Assembly: GCA_965232895.1 (NCBI GenBank)
Contig: OZ247430.1
Coordinates: 992,001-1,056,000, forward strand
Reading direction: 5' to 3'
DNA length: 64,000 bases
Source: Bin87 sp965232895
GTDB lineage: Bacteria; Chloroflexota; Dehalococcoidia; Lucifugimonadales; UBA3495
The position numbers and the translations under genes are program-made. This document shows, piece by piece, positions 24,420-33,432 of this stretch; positions within the stretch are counted from its first letter, which is position 1, and every line of letters begins with the position of its first letter. The notes under the pieces are model-generated. The model made no database searches. It was not told where the DNA came from and worked only from the letters and a program-made list of their open reading frames with translations.

Positions 24420-24685
24420 CGCATAGTCAGTGATACCAGCAGTGGCGGCAAAACCAGGCAAGCGCCGGCCGTAATGCCGAAGACAATCCGGTATGCCGTT
24501 ACTTGCGCCACATACGCGGCCATGAAAAACAGGCTCCCCAGCATCAAGCCGCCGATGCCGGCGGCAACTATCGGGAGCCAGAATGCCCAACGGGGCGGTA
24601 TGTCCGGTATGAGAGCCACCGCCGATTGACCATTCTGCGTAGAAGCTGCGTCAACGTGGCTGCCCGGCGCGGGTCCAATGACCAT
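24365..24685 (-). CDS. hypothetical small membrane protein
   Basis: 106 aa. A polar N-terminus is followed by two hydrophobic segments (AFWLPIVAAGIGGLMLGSLF and VFGITAGACLVLPPLLVSLT) and a charged end. It overlaps the 5' part of the next membrane-protein gene by about 55 bases. The two may once have been one reading frame, or may form a two-component membrane complex. GGAGG-type purines lie just upstream of the ATG. Function unknown. Confidence 0.5.
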   Translation of the reverse strand: MVIGPAPGSHVDAASTQNGQSAVALIPDIPPRWAFWLPIVAAGIGGLMLGSLFFMAAYVAQVTAYRIVFGITAGACLVLPPLLVSLTMRWIWSVLHEKPLTEQSER

Positions 24686-24770
24686 GATTTGCCTCCTTTG
24701 CCGACGTTGCGGAATTGTAGCAGGTTATCTCCGGAGCAGCGGCGCTGGGAGTTTCGGAGAAGGTTATCGA

Positions 24771-25001
24771 CTAGCGCTCCACTTCTGTCACTGAGTCAAA
24801 GGGGATTTCATCCAGCGGAGGTTCACCAACGCTATCCATCAGGTCATGACAGGTATCGCAGTCTCTCCATTCTGCCCCCATCGGATCCTCGTGCATCCAC
24901 GCCTGCTCACATCCAGCGTAACGCCAAGTGTGGCCGTCAGGGAGACGAAAGGTAACATCCGGAAGACACCCTTGGCCAAAGGTAGTCGTTTCTTCAGGCA
25001 T
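24771..25001 (-). CDS. small cysteine-containing hypothetical protein
   Basis: 76 aa with a strong GGAGGG site 6 bases before the ATG at 25001. Contains C12, C31 and a C-x2-C in WRDCDTCHDLMD, plus a WRYAGCEQAW segment; this could bind metal. Acidic overall. No family recognised. Confidence 0.55.
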   Translation of the reverse strand: MPEETTTFGQGCLPDVTFRLPDGHTWRYAGCEQAWMHEDPMGAEWRDCDTCHDLMDSVGEPPLDEIPFDSVTEVER

Positions 25002-25046
25002 CCTTTCCCTCCTTCGCTTCGTCCCAAAAGTACTGGCGCATGGAAT

Positions 25047-26327
25047 CTATAGTACGCTATCCGAACGCAACCGCTCAATGTCTTCCGGCGCGTAGCCCAG
25101 GTAAGCGAGCACCTCGTCGGTGTGCTCGCCCAGGGCGGGCAGGTTGCCCGGTTCCAGGGGCGTTTCGGTGAAGGTGGCCGGGGGGCCGGCCATGCGCACC
25201 GTGCCCAGATCGCGGTGGTTCACGTCGATGGCCAGGTTGTTGGCTTCGACCTGGGGGTGGTCGAAGAGTTCTTCGACGAAGCGCACCGGGCCGGCGGGGA
25301 CGCCGGCAGCATCCAGCAGGTCCAGCCACTCGCCGTTGGTCTTGCCGCGGAAGATCGCCTCGGCGTCGGTCATCAGCTGCGCGCCGAAGTTGGCGGCTTC
25401 CTGGGAATATTGGTCGTAGCCCTGGTCGAACCGGATGTCGTGGAGGCCGACGACGCCGAGCAGCTTCCGGCGCAGCGCGGCGTTGAGGCAACCAACCACG
25501 ATCATGCCGTCGGCGGTCTGGTAGAAGCGGTAGTAGATGTTGCCGGGCGGCTGGAAGCGCTGGGCCTCGTAAACTTCCAGCAGGTCGGGGTACGGGGTTC
25601 CGGCGGTGCGCATGGCGTCCACCGATTCCATGATCTCCGCATGGGGCCCCTTGTCGATGCCGTCGATGCGGACGAAGCGCATACCCAGCATCAGCAGTCC
25701 GGCGCCCAGCAGCGACGCCTCCAGCTTTTGGCCCTTGCCCTTCTCGCCGGCAGACGCGGCGCGCTCGCGGGCGAACAGGGCGCCGCAGACGGCCCAGGCC
25801 TGGGCGAGTCCGCAGGCGGTGTCCACCAGCGGGCTGGCGACGATCTGCTGCGGGACGCCGTTGGCGATCTTGCCCTCGGCGGTGGCGATGCCCGACATGG
25901 CCTGGATGATGATGTCGTAGCCGGGGCGGTAGGAGTCCGGCCCCTCGTGTCCGAAGGCCGATCCCTCGCAGTAGATGATTGACGGGTTGATGGCGGCGAG
26001 GGTCTCGTAGTCGATGCCGAGGCGGCCCGCGACGTCGGGGCGGTTGTTGGCCAGGATCACGTCGGCCTGCTCGGTCAGGCGGCGGACCACGCCGGCGGAT
26101 TCCGGGTTCGCCAGGTTCAGCGTCATGGAACGCTTGCCCCGGTTGTAGGCCATGAAGGGCCGGCCGTCGGTGGGCAGGACGGCCTGGGCGTAGCGCCACA
26201 GGTCGCCCCAGGGCGGCTCCACCTTGATGACGTTGGCGCCCATGTCGGCCAGCAACATGCCGGCCGTGGGCGTGGCGATCATGGTGGAGAACTCGACAAC
26301 GTTGATGCCTTCAAGAGGGCCGGGCAT
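25047..26327 (-). CDS. CaiB/BaiF-family (class III) CoA-transferase
   Basis: 426 aa. N-terminal LEGINVVEFSTMIATPTAGMLLADMGANVIKVEPP, then ANNRPDVAGRLGIDYETL and the catalytic Asp D169 in SPLVDTACGLAQAW at the family spacing. Full-length and intact. It faces away from the M20/lepB region and lies next to a MidA-type gene. As with the other copies here, the acid substrate cannot be deduced. Confidence 0.9.
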   Translation of the reverse strand: MPGPLEGINVVEFSTMIATPTAGMLLADMGANVIKVEPPWGDLWRYAQAVLPTDGRPFMAYNRGKRSMTLNLANPESAGVVRRLTEQADVILANNRPDVAGRLGIDYETLAAINPSIIYCEGSAFGHEGPDSYRPGYDIIIQAMSGIATAEGKIANGVPQQIVASPLVDTACGLAQAWAVCGALFARERAASAGEKGKGQKLEASLLGAGLLMLGMRFVRIDGIDKGPHAEIMESVDAMRTAGTPYPDLLEVYEAQRFQPPGNIYYRFYQTADGMIVVGCLNAALRRKLLGVVGLHDIRFDQGYDQYSQEAANFGAQLMTDAEAIFRGKTNGEWLDLLDAAGVPAGPVRFVEELFDHPQVEANNLAIDVNHRDLGTVRMAGPPATFTETPLEPGNLPALGEHTDEVLAYLGYAPEDIERLRSDSVL

Positions 26328-26362
26328 GGCGTCACTCCGAGGGGTGCAAGGTCGTCGGGCGA

Positions 26363-27706
26363 TTATAGCAAAGCGGGCCCGGCCAGCCGGAGCCGCTCCG
26401 GGTCCAGCGCCAAAGCCTCAGCCGGTATCATGGCGGCCAGTTCCGCCGGAGTATAGCCATCCCCGGCGCCGTTGCTGTCGAGCCACGAAATCGCGTCGGC
26501 GGCGCGGTGGGCAGGGATGCCCCTGGCCTGCACCAGGACGCGGAAGTCGCCCAAGCCGCCGGGACGGACCAGGTGGGTCAGTCCGGTCAGCCAATCACGA
26601 GAGTCGTCGGGCTGCGGTGAGAAGGGTTCGGCCAGGGAATCGGGCAGCGAGCCCTCGGTGTCGATGGGGATGGTGATCCAGCCGCCGCTCCCTTCCGCGG
26701 GCGGCGCGGCGTTGCGGCGAATGGCTTGCAGCCCGAGGCGGCTCAGAAACGTGCCCTGGGGCATATCGCCCAGGGTGGCCAACCCGGCCCGCTCGCCGGC
26801 GAGCCGAACCGAGGTGAAGTCCACCTGGGCCGTGATGTCCTGTCGTCCCGGATCCGCCAGGGGCGTGTCGGTCTGGCGATGGGAACGGTAGGTGACCAAG
26901 GCGCCGTGGGGCCGTTGGTTCGGGTCATAGAGATCGTGCGCGCTGCGGCCGTAGTCGATGGTGAGGACGAAACCGGTATCCAGCGCCGTCGCTATTGACT
27001 CAGCCCAATCGTCCAGCAGCAGGCAGATTTCCGCGGTCTGCCCGTGGGATAAGCTGACGCCGATGTCGGACAGGCGGCGTTCGAGATTCGGCGTGGACGG
27101 ATCGCCGGTGATTTCGACCAACCGCCCTTCGTAGCCGTCCGCGACGTCGGATTCGATACCGACATAGAGCTCGCGGAGCCTGCCGCCTTCCATGCGCACG
27201 CGATGCACGGGCAGGGCGTCGAGCAATTCGTTTGAGATCACGCAGCCCGTGACGTTGCGGAACGGGAGGCGCCGGGCGTCGGCGGCGACCGTGCCGGTCG
27301 TCAGGGAGCGAACGTTCCGCCCGCCAGGGTGACGGTCACACCCCACGTACCGCAACGATCCGGCGAAACCCTCGGGGAGATGAGCGGCGGCGTTGCGTAT
27401 GTCGCGTCCCAACAGGCCGTCACCGGCGCCGGGTTCAATCACGAAGAACGGGTGGGGCCGGTCCAGCAACTGCCAGAACCGGAAAAGCTGAATCGCCAGC
27501 AGCGCGCCGAAGGCGGGATGGACCTGCGGGCTGGTGTAGTAATCGGCGCCGGCGCCGCTGCGCGTGTAGTAACCGCCGGGTCCATAGAGGGCGCGCGCCA
27601 TGTACGCGGCGAAGGTGATCGGGCCGTGACGGGCGATGTGACGCCGGATGGCTCGCTCCGTGACGGTGGGAACGTTCATGTGAAAGGGGCGAGATTCGAC
27701 ACGCAT
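26363..27706 (-). CDS. MidA-family (NDUFAF7/DUF185) SAM-dependent methyltransferase
   Basis: 447 aa; ATG at 27679 (MNVPTVTERAI) is an alternative start that leaves the palindrome 27707-27730 upstream. Motifs: GPITFAAYMARALYGPGGYYT, DYYTSPQVHPAFGALLA, the SAM-binding FFVIEPGAGDGLLGRDI, VISNELLDALPVHR and VLTIDYG. In mitochondria the homolog methylates an arginine of complex I subunit NDUFS2; bacterial substrates are unsettled. A paralog (398 aa) is at 35337-36533, so two divergent copies lie 8 kb apart. Confidence 0.88.
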   Translation of the reverse strand: MRVESRPFHMNVPTVTERAIRRHIARHGPITFAAYMARALYGPGGYYTRSGAGADYYTSPQVHPAFGALLAIQLFRFWQLLDRPHPFFVIEPGAGDGLLGRDIRNAAAHLPEGFAGSLRYVGCDRHPGGRNVRSLTTGTVAADARRLPFRNVTGCVISNELLDALPVHRVRMEGGRLRELYVGIESDVADGYEGRLVEITGDPSTPNLERRLSDIGVSLSHGQTAEICLLLDDWAESIATALDTGFVLTIDYGRSAHDLYDPNQRPHGALVTYRSHRQTDTPLADPGRQDITAQVDFTSVRLAGERAGLATLGDMPQGTFLSRLGLQAIRRNAAPPAEGSGGWITIPIDTEGSLPDSLAEPFSPQPDDSRDWLTGLTHLVRPGGLGDFRVLVQARGIPAHRAADAISWLDSNGAGDGYTPAELAAMIPAEALALDPERLRLAGPALL

Positions 27707-27730
27707 AAGGGCGAATGATCATTCGCCCTT
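27707..27730. promoter_or_regulatory. 24-bp perfect palindrome
   Basis: The sequence aagggcgaatga and its exact reverse complement abut with no spacer, directly upstream of the MidA-family gene. Such unspaced perfect palindromes are typical operators of dimeric regulators. It could instead be a transcription end signal, but no T-run follows. Confidence 0.45.
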
Positions 27731-27769
27731 GCACCTGCCGAGTGTTCCAGTATCTACCGGGACATTCAT

Positions 27770-28126
27770 CTACCGGTACATGGGCTTGAAGAAGCTGTGC
27801 AGGAAGTTGTTGCGGTGGGCCCAGGAGTGAGCGCGCTTGAGCACGGAGTCGGGTATGGGCTCGGACCGGCGATGGGTGATGCGCAGGGTTTCGTAGTCGG
27901 CCAGCTCGGGCGGAGCGTCGGCGGTGTAGAGCAGTTCGCACCCCTCGCCCTCGGCGTAGAGCTTGAGGTTGTCGAACCCTTTCACCCGCCGGCCGGGGGT
28001 TTGGTACACGTAGAACTCGACGCTGCCGACGAGTTCGTCGAAGTGGTCGTTGCCGTTGCCGCGGCCGCCGCCCTGGCGAAGCTGGTCGCGGTTTATTCCA
28101 TAACTGCTCAAGCGTCTGCGTTGCAT
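27770..28126 (-). CDS. hypothetical protein
   Basis: 118 aa, basic (MQRRRLSSYGINRDQLRQGGGRGNG...), with a predicted beta-rich middle (VGSVEFYVYQTPGRRVKGF...CELLYTADAP) and a His/Phe-rich C-terminus (AHRNNFLHSFFKPMYR). No signal peptide or membrane segment. No family recognised. It lies in a minus-strand row with the MidA gene and another small gene. Confidence 0.5.
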   Translation of the reverse strand: MQRRRLSSYGINRDQLRQGGGRGNGNDHFDELVGSVEFYVYQTPGRRVKGFDNLKLYAEGEGCELLYTADAPPELADYETLRITHRRSEPIPDSVLKRAHSWAHRNNFLHSFFKPMYR

Positions 28127-28174
28127 GAAGACACCACCGATTACGTTCAGTAGAGTGTTGCCCGGAGCGCCAAG

Positions 28175-28483
28175 TCAGTTTTCACGCAGCAGGCCCGGCC
28201 TGATCGTGCTTTCCCAGTCGCTGTCGATATCTCGGGTTCTAACGGTATTGACCAGGTCCGCGAGGTCTGCCCCGTGCAGCAGTTTCAAATCTGCATAGGT
28301 TTGGCGCCCGGCGAGCGCGCGGATGGCTTGGTGCAGGTTGTCCACATAGGCTACGGCGGCCCGCCCGGCGGCCAGGGTATCGTGCCGCACTCTGATGTTT
28401 TCCAGTTGCTCTACCCAGTCAATTCGCCGCGCTACCTGCTCGAACGGCTCTTCCGGGTCCGGGTACTGCGTCGCAGTGCTCAT
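28175..28483 (-). CDS. hypothetical helical protein
   Basis: 102 aa with GGGAGG ahead of the ATG at 28483. Acidic, largely helical (EPFEQVARRIDWVEQLENIRVRHDTLAAG...). No recognised domain, and no membrane or export signal. Size, charge and position next to another small gene would also fit an antitoxin-type or regulatory role, but nothing shows this directly. Confidence 0.5.
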   Translation of the reverse strand: MSTATQYPDPEEPFEQVARRIDWVEQLENIRVRHDTLAAGRAAVAYVDNLHQAIRALAGRQTYADLKLLHGADLADLVNTVRTRDIDSDWESTIRPGLLREN

Positions 28484-28522
28484 AGCCGAGACCTCCCTAT
28501 TATCGGAGTTGCGGTTACGTCG

Positions 28523-29434
28523 TTATGGATAGATGGCCCAGCCGACCCGGTCGGCGCTGGCGTGGAAGAAATGGCCATCGGTTGAGGTGACAAAGACTTC
28601 GGTCAGATCCGGTCCGCCGAAGCAGACGTTGGTGGGACGTGTGGCGGCGACGGGGTGGGTCTCGATTACCCGTCCGGTGGGCGAAAAGACGTAGAGCATT
28701 GGGCCGGGCCCGCCCGCGGGCCAGCCGGCGGTGGCGATGATGTTGCCGTCGGCGTCGAGGCACATGCCGTCGATGCCGCGGTGCACGCGGTTGGCGTCGC
28801 GGCCGAAGGTGTGCAGCGTGGTGTACGTGCCCAGGGAGCCGTCCCCGGTGATAGGGTAGGCGCGGAGTTCCCGGTCAATCTCGATCCGGTCGCTGTTGCT
28901 CTCCGCGACGTAGAGGGTATTGCCGTCGGGGGATACCAGAATGCCGTTGGGCATGGTGGTGTCGTAGGTGGACCGAACGGTCCGGTACGAGCCGTCAGCC
29001 TGGGGAACGGCGCACAGCACGGAACGGTTGTCCAGCTGTTCCACTTCGTGAGGGTCGATGTTGCCGGTGTTCCAGGGGTTGGTGAACCAGATGCGGCCCC
29101 GGGCGTCGATGGCGAGGTCGTTGGGGGTGTTCAGGGGGACGCCGTCCAGGTTGTCGGCGACGGTGACCATGCTGCCGTCCGGGTCGAAACGGACGATGGC
29201 GCGGCCGTTCTGGCAGCAGCCGAACAGCCGGCCCTGGGCATCGAAGGCCAATCCGTTGGTGCGGTTGGTGTTTTCGCGGTAAACGGAGAACTCGCCGGAC
29301 CTGGGGTTGTAGGCATAGATGCGGCTGGCGTGGATGTGGGTGAACAGCACCACCTCGCCATTCCAGGCCGGCCCTTCGGTGATGCCGCCCGGAGGGTCAT
29401 CAAATAAATTGAGAAGGCTGAATCGCCACGACAT
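28523..29434 (-). CDS. SMP-30/gluconolactonase-family lactonase
   Basis: 303 aa. The ATG at 29434 is chosen for its AAGGAG site and because family homology begins there. Six-bladed propeller motifs: ITEGPAWNG with metal ligand E20, NDLAIDARGRIWFTNPW, MPNGILVSPDGNTLYVAES and VHRGIDGMCLDADGNI. These enzymes open sugar or related lactones using a divalent metal. No sugar pathway genes are adjacent, so the substrate is unknown. Confidence 0.88.
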   Translation of the reverse strand: MSWRFSLLNLFDDPPGGITEGPAWNGEVVLFTHIHASRIYAYNPRSGEFSVYRENTNRTNGLAFDAQGRLFGCCQNGRAIVRFDPDGSMVTVADNLDGVPLNTPNDLAIDARGRIWFTNPWNTGNIDPHEVEQLDNRSVLCAVPQADGSYRTVRSTYDTTMPNGILVSPDGNTLYVAESNSDRIEIDRELRAYPITGDGSLGTYTTLHTFGRDANRVHRGIDGMCLDADGNIIATAGWPAGGPGPMLYVFSPTGRVIETHPVAATRPTNVCFGGPDLTEVFVTSTDGHFFHASADRVGWAIYP

Positions 29435-29567
29435 TATGGCTAACTCCTTGAATGTGTCGCGCACGGAAGTGTGGGATGAATTGCGACGACACCAGCGCCG
29501 GCCGATTGTAGCAGGCGACCCCCGGCCCGGCAACGGCGGCCAGTCCTAGCGTGTACCCATTTTGTCT

Positions 29568-29697
29568 TTTACATCGATGCACAGGATGAACAGGATTTGA
29601 TTGATTATTGTGAACGCTTCCGCGCTCTTGACGATGCTGAAAATTGTACGCCCTACCCGCACGCCATCATCCAGTCTATCCTGTATATCGATGTAAA
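29568..29697. repeat. 130-bp inverted-repeat element
   Basis: 20-bp ends tttacatcgatgcacaggat and atcctgtatatcgatgtaaa match as an inverted repeat at 18 of 20 positions. The interior is relatively AT-rich and non-coding. Confidence 0.75.
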
Positions 29698-29760
29698 TTG
29701 GCTCCCGTAGTCGTCAAATTAGGTACGCATGAGCGGCCAGTCCTCGCGCGTACCCGGTTT

Positions 29761-29862
29761 GTCATCGCGAGGAGGGAGGCGGCGTGGCGATCTCGTTCCC
29801 GCAGCAGCGTTCCTGGCCCCAACGAGATTGACGCTCCCGCATCAAGGGCGGGTCGCAATGAC
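29761..29862. repeat. palindromic element, family 3
   Basis: Starts gtcatcgcgaggagggagg and ends gggcgggtcgcaatgac, with inner arms ggcgatctcgtt and aacgagattgacg. Same arm order as the elements at 32655 and around 53266-53803 (gtcattgcgag...gcaatct / agattgc...caatgac). Confidence 0.7.
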
Positions 29863-30140
29863 GGTTCCGGTGAAACTCGGCGCGTGTGAGCGGCCGGGCC
29901 GCGACGGCTTCCGGACGATACGTGGGCGCAAACTACCGCGAGGACCGTCCGTCGCGCACAAGGTTGACGCGCATATTCGGCGGACGGCATACTCACCCGC
30001 GCCGGCTCGCCCAGGCTTCGAACTGGACAATCACCATCCGCGTCTGTCCTGCCTGTCCGCAGGAATTGCAGTTGTGTACAACGTGGCGGGCCGCAATCCT
30101 GGCAAACCGGAACCCATACGGCCGAACTGGGAGGTGAACC

Positions 30141-32609
30141 GTGGCAGGACCATGCACAGGCCTGACCGTCCTGGATTTCTCGCTGGGAATGCCGGGGGCG
30201 CTCTGCACCCTGGTGCTGGCCGACTACGGCGCCGAGGTGATCAAGGTCGAGCCACCGGGGGGTGATCCATTTCGTTTCCAGCCGGCGTGGATTTCGTGGA
30301 ACCGGGGCAAGAAAGGCATCGCGCTGGACCTGAGCGCCGCAGAAGGCCGGGAGCAGGCCATCCGGTTGGCTTCCGAGGCCGATGTCCTCGTGGAGTCCTT
30401 CCGTCCCGGCGACATGGCGGACTGGGGCCTGGATTATGATGCCCTGTCGGAGCTTCACCCGGGACTGGTGTACTGCTCCATCACGGGCTTTGGACAAAAG
30501 GGTCCCTTGCGCCGGGTGCAGGGGTACGAGGGTGTCGTTGCCGCCAAGGCGGGCCGCATGCTCAACCTGGAGGGACAGCCGAACCGGGACGGCCCCGTGT
30601 ATTCGGCGGTGCACACCGGGAGTTGGCACGCCAGCCAGGCGGCGGTGCGCGGGATCCTGGGCGCGCTGCGCGTGCGGGATCTGTCCGGGCGCGGGCAGTG
30701 GGTTGAGACCAGCATCGTCCAGTCCCTGGCATCGCCGCACGACAACAACGTCGGCGACGGCGGGCTGGTGAACATGCAGCTGCGGCGCCGGGACCCGGAG
30801 CGGTTTCCCGCTAGACCCCGCGGCCGCGGCCTCTCGTCCATCGGCTATGTTCCCGTGCGCACCGAGGACGGCGCATGGCTGCAGCACGCCAACCAGAGAG
30901 TGCCGCACATCCAGGGGCACCTGAAGGCCATCGGCCTCGGTGGCCTATTGGAGGATGAGCGCTTCGCCAGGGTTCCCGCCCTGAATTTCGAGAACCAGGA
31001 ACTCCTGCGCCGGGAGATACTGGAGAAGCAGCGGGAGAAGACCGCCGACGAGTGGATGGAGATTTACCTCGAGGACGGCAACATCGCGGCCGAGCCCTAC
31101 CGCACCAGTGTCCAGGCCATGGATCATCCCGCCGTGGTCGCCAACGGCACGGTGGTAACGATTGATGACCCTCGCGTGGGCCCCATGCGCACGCTGGCCC
31201 CACTGGTGGACCTGAAAGAGACTCCCGGCGAACCCAGCGGACCCGCGCCCGACGTGGGACAGCACAACGCCGAAGTGCTGGGTCGCCTCGGGAATTCGGC
31301 ATCCGCACGTACCGCCTCGCCTGGCGCGAACGGCGCGGATACGCCGGCGCACCCACTGTCGGGGATCACCGTGCTGGACCTGGCGACAATCCAGGCCGGG
31401 CCCTATGGCGCTGCATTGCTGGCTGATCTTGGCGCCAGGGTCATCAAGGTTGACGCCACCGACCGTCGGCTGGACGAGGGCCGGCGTTCGACTTCGGTGG
31501 CAATCGCCGACGCGCGGACCTACGCCGGCAAGGAGGGCATCCAGATCGACCTCCAGACCCCCGAGGGCAAGGCGATCATCCACAAGCTCATCGCGCAGGC
31601 CGACGTTCTCTCGCACAACTTCCGCCTGGGCGTTCCGGAGCGGCTCCAGGTGGATTGGGAGACCTGCCGCCAGATCAACCCGCGCCTGATCCACGTCTGG
31701 ATGGCAACCTACGGAGAGCACGGACCCCACGCGCGCCGACCGGGCGCGCATCCCATCCCCGGCGCCATCATGGGCGGGGCGATGCGGCAGATGGGCCGGG
31801 GCATGCCCCCGCCGCCGGAGCGGGAGATGGATGTCGAGGAGACCGTTGAGGCCACCCGCTGGCTGATGAAATCCAACTGGGGCCCGGACCAGAACACGTC
31901 GCCGGCGGTGGCGACGGCCGTCATGCTGGCCCTGCGAGCGCGCGAAAGCACCGGCAAGGGCCAGCCCGTCGAGCTGACCATGCTCAACGCCAACGCCTGG
32001 ACCAACGCCGACGAGTATTACGACCACAAGAACCGCCCGCCCATCGCCATGCCCGACGAGGAAATCCACGGGCTGCATGCCCTGTACCGCCTCTACCGCT
32101 GCCGGGAAGGGTGGGTATTCCTGGGCTGCCTGTTCCAGGACGAGTGGGAGGCTTTCTGCCGTGCCGTGGATCGGGCGGACCTGCTGGCTGATGGCCGCTT
32201 TGCCACTGCGGAAGCGCGGCAGGCCAACGACGATGCCCTGGTCGCCGAGGTTTCGGCGATCCTCGCCGGGCGCGCCGCCGCCGAATGGGAGGAGTTGCTG
32301 ACCAAGGCGGACGTCGGCTGTGTCCAGGCGGACGAAGCGGTGGAGGGAGACTTTTACGCTGACCATCCCCACGCCCGGGCCAACGATCTGAGCGTTGAGG
32401 TCGAGCACCCGCACGTCGGCAAGTATCGACGCTACGGCGGCCTGGTCGAGTTTTCCCTGACCCCAGGCATCTACCGGACTTCCATCCAGGTCGGCCAGCA
32501 CACCAGGCCACTGCTCCGCGAACTTGGATACGGGGACCGGGAAATCGAGGAACTAGGCGCGCAGGGCATCGTCCAATGGGCCGACCCATCCGCGGGTGGG
32601 GAGCCATAG
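30141..32609 (+). CDS. double-length CaiB/BaiF CoA-transferase fusion
   Basis: 822 aa from a GTG at 30141 with a near-perfect GGAGGTGA 5 bases upstream. Two complete class III CoA-transferase domains lie in tandem: domain 1 about 1-385 (LTVLDFSLGMPGALC, LADYGAEVIKVEPP, ESFRPGDMADWGLDYD) and domain 2 about 405-815 (ITVLDLATIQAGPYGAALL, LGARVIKVD, SHNFRLGVPERLQVDW). In domain 2 the catalytic Asp is D583 (GPDQNTSPAVAT). In domain 1 the aligned position is S161 (HTGSWHASQAAV), so only one half is likely to be catalytic. These enzymes normally act as interlocked dimers, so a covalent pseudo-heterodimer is plausible. Confidence 0.88.
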   Translation: MAGPCTGLTVLDFSLGMPGALCTLVLADYGAEVIKVEPPGGDPFRFQPAWISWNRGKKGIALDLSAAEGREQAIRLASEADVLVESFRPGDMADWGLDYDALSELHPGLVYCSITGFGQKGPLRRVQGYEGVVAAKAGRMLNLEGQPNRDGPVYSAVHTGSWHASQAAVRGILGALRVRDLSGRGQWVETSIVQSLASPHDNNVGDGGLVNMQLRRRDPERFPARPRGRGLSSIGYVPVRTEDGAWLQHANQRVPHIQGHLKAIGLGGLLEDERFARVPALNFENQELLRREILEKQREKTADEWMEIYLEDGNIAAEPYRTSVQAMDHPAVVANGTVVTIDDPRVGPMRTLAPLVDLKETPGEPSGPAPDVGQHNAEVLGRLGNSASARTASPGANGADTPAHPLSGITVLDLATIQAGPYGAALLADLGARVIKVDATDRRLDEGRRSTSVAIADARTYAGKEGIQIDLQTPEGKAIIHKLIAQADVLSHNFRLGVPERLQVDWETCRQINPRLIHVWMATYGEHGPHARRPGAHPIPGAIMGGAMRQMGRGMPPPPEREMDVEETVEATRWLMKSNWGPDQNTSPAVATAVMLALRARESTGKGQPVELTMLNANAWTNADEYYDHKNRPPIAMPDEEIHGLHALYRLYRCREGWVFLGCLFQDEWEAFCRAVDRADLLADGRFATAEARQANDDALVAEVSAILAGRAAAEWEELLTKADVGCVQADEAVEGDFYADHPHARANDLSVEVEHPHVGKYRRYGGLVEFSLTPGIYRTSIQVGQHTRPLLRELGYGDREIEELGAQGIVQWADPSAGGEP

Positions 32610-32654
32610 GCGCGAGCGCGAAGGAAGGCAACTGTTCAGACTTGCAGGGAAAGT

Positions 32655-32762
32655 GTCATTGCGAGCGAAGCGTGGCAATCTCGTTGGTGTACGGGAGTCC
32701 TTTAGGACAGAGGTTGCTGTTACGGTATCGAGATTGCCACGGCGCAAGCGCCTCGCAATGAC
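32655..32762. repeat. palindromic element, family 3
   Basis: 108 bp. Left end gtcattgcgagcgaagcgtg with ggcaatctcg; right end cgagattgcc followed by gcctcgcaatgac. The two halves form an imperfect inverted repeat. It separates the double CoA-transferase from the HAD-like gene. Confidence 0.8.
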
Positions 32763-32802
32763 AACCTCCTGGATCCTGAACACTTACGAAGGAAGGCAAC
32801 AC

Positions 32803-33162
32803 TTGGCAATACTGGTCAGTTTCGATATAGATGGCACGCTGGAAGCCGGGGATCCGCCGGGGCCGGTGACTATGAGCATGGTCCGGAAGGCCCAGGCGCA
32901 CGGGTGCATCATCGGCAGCTCATCGGACCGTCCGCTGTCGGTTCAGCAGACCATCTGGGACAGGTACCGAATCGAGGTGAGCTTCATCTCGCACAAGCAG
33001 GACCTTCCCGATGTCAAGTCGCGCTTTCCGGCCGACGAGTACTACCATATCGGTGATACCGAGATGGACCAGCAAATGGCGCGGGAGGCGGGATTCCATT
33101 TCATCTGGATGGACGCCGGACATACCGAGCCGTGGATCAGCAATGGAGCCAACCCGGATTAG
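32803..33162 (+). CDS. HAD-like phosphatase-fold protein
   Basis: 119 aa from a TTG at 32803 preceded by GAAGGAAGG; an upstream in-frame ATG lies within the family-3 repeat and is less likely. HAD motif I VSFDIDGTLEAG, motif II-like IGSSSDRP, and motif IV YHIGDTEMDQQMAREAGFHF. A typical motif III lysine is not evident, and the cap domain is minimal. Probably a small phosphohydrolase or a degenerate member. Monocistronic. Confidence 0.7.
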   Translation: MAILVSFDIDGTLEAGDPPGPVTMSMVRKAQAHGCIIGSSSDRPLSVQQTIWDRYRIEVSFISHKQDLPDVKSRFPADEYYHIGDTEMDQQMAREAGFHFIWMDAGHTEPWISNGANPD

Positions 33163-33181
33163 GCGGTCAATCTCGATGGCA

Positions 33182-33322
33182 GGGCCTTTTCAAAGTACCG
33201 GATGGCGCCCTTTCACCCGAACCGTCGTTCCCGCGGAAGCGGGAATCCAGTGAGATGGTTGTGTTCGGAATGGTATGGATTCCGGCTTTCGCCGGAATGA
33301 CGGATTAACTTTGAAAAGGCCC
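33182..33322. mobile_element. MITE with 15-bp terminal inverted repeats and flanking direct repeat
   Basis: 141 bp with perfect 15-bp ends gggccttttcaaagt and actttgaaaaggccc. Interior carries the family-1 core (cgttcccgcggaagcgggaa and ggattccggctttcgccgga). The 9-mer tctcgatgg flanks it at 33171-33179 and 33325-33333, consistent with a target-site duplication. It encodes no protein, so would need a transposase in trans. Confidence 0.8.
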
Positions 33323-33432
33323 AGTCTCGATGGGCATAGATCTTTAGACAAATAGCGCGCATGGCATATAATCCGCGCCAGACGATGCCGAAAACGGCGG
33401 CGCGGCGCGAAAGTTCCGCAGGAGGGAAAACA

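Larger units (their letters stand above)
29435..30140. other. gene-free interval with two palindromic elements
   Basis: No convincing gene on either strand. It contains an inverted repeat at 29568-29697 and a family-3 element at 29761-29862, described separately. The last ~270 bases before the double CoA-transferase show no repeat I recognise; they should include its promoter. Confidence 0.6.

Noticed and set aside
30945..32501. 518-codon minus-strand frame opposite the double CoA-transferase
   Set aside because: Antisense to two intact CaiB domains; translation shows no known motif.
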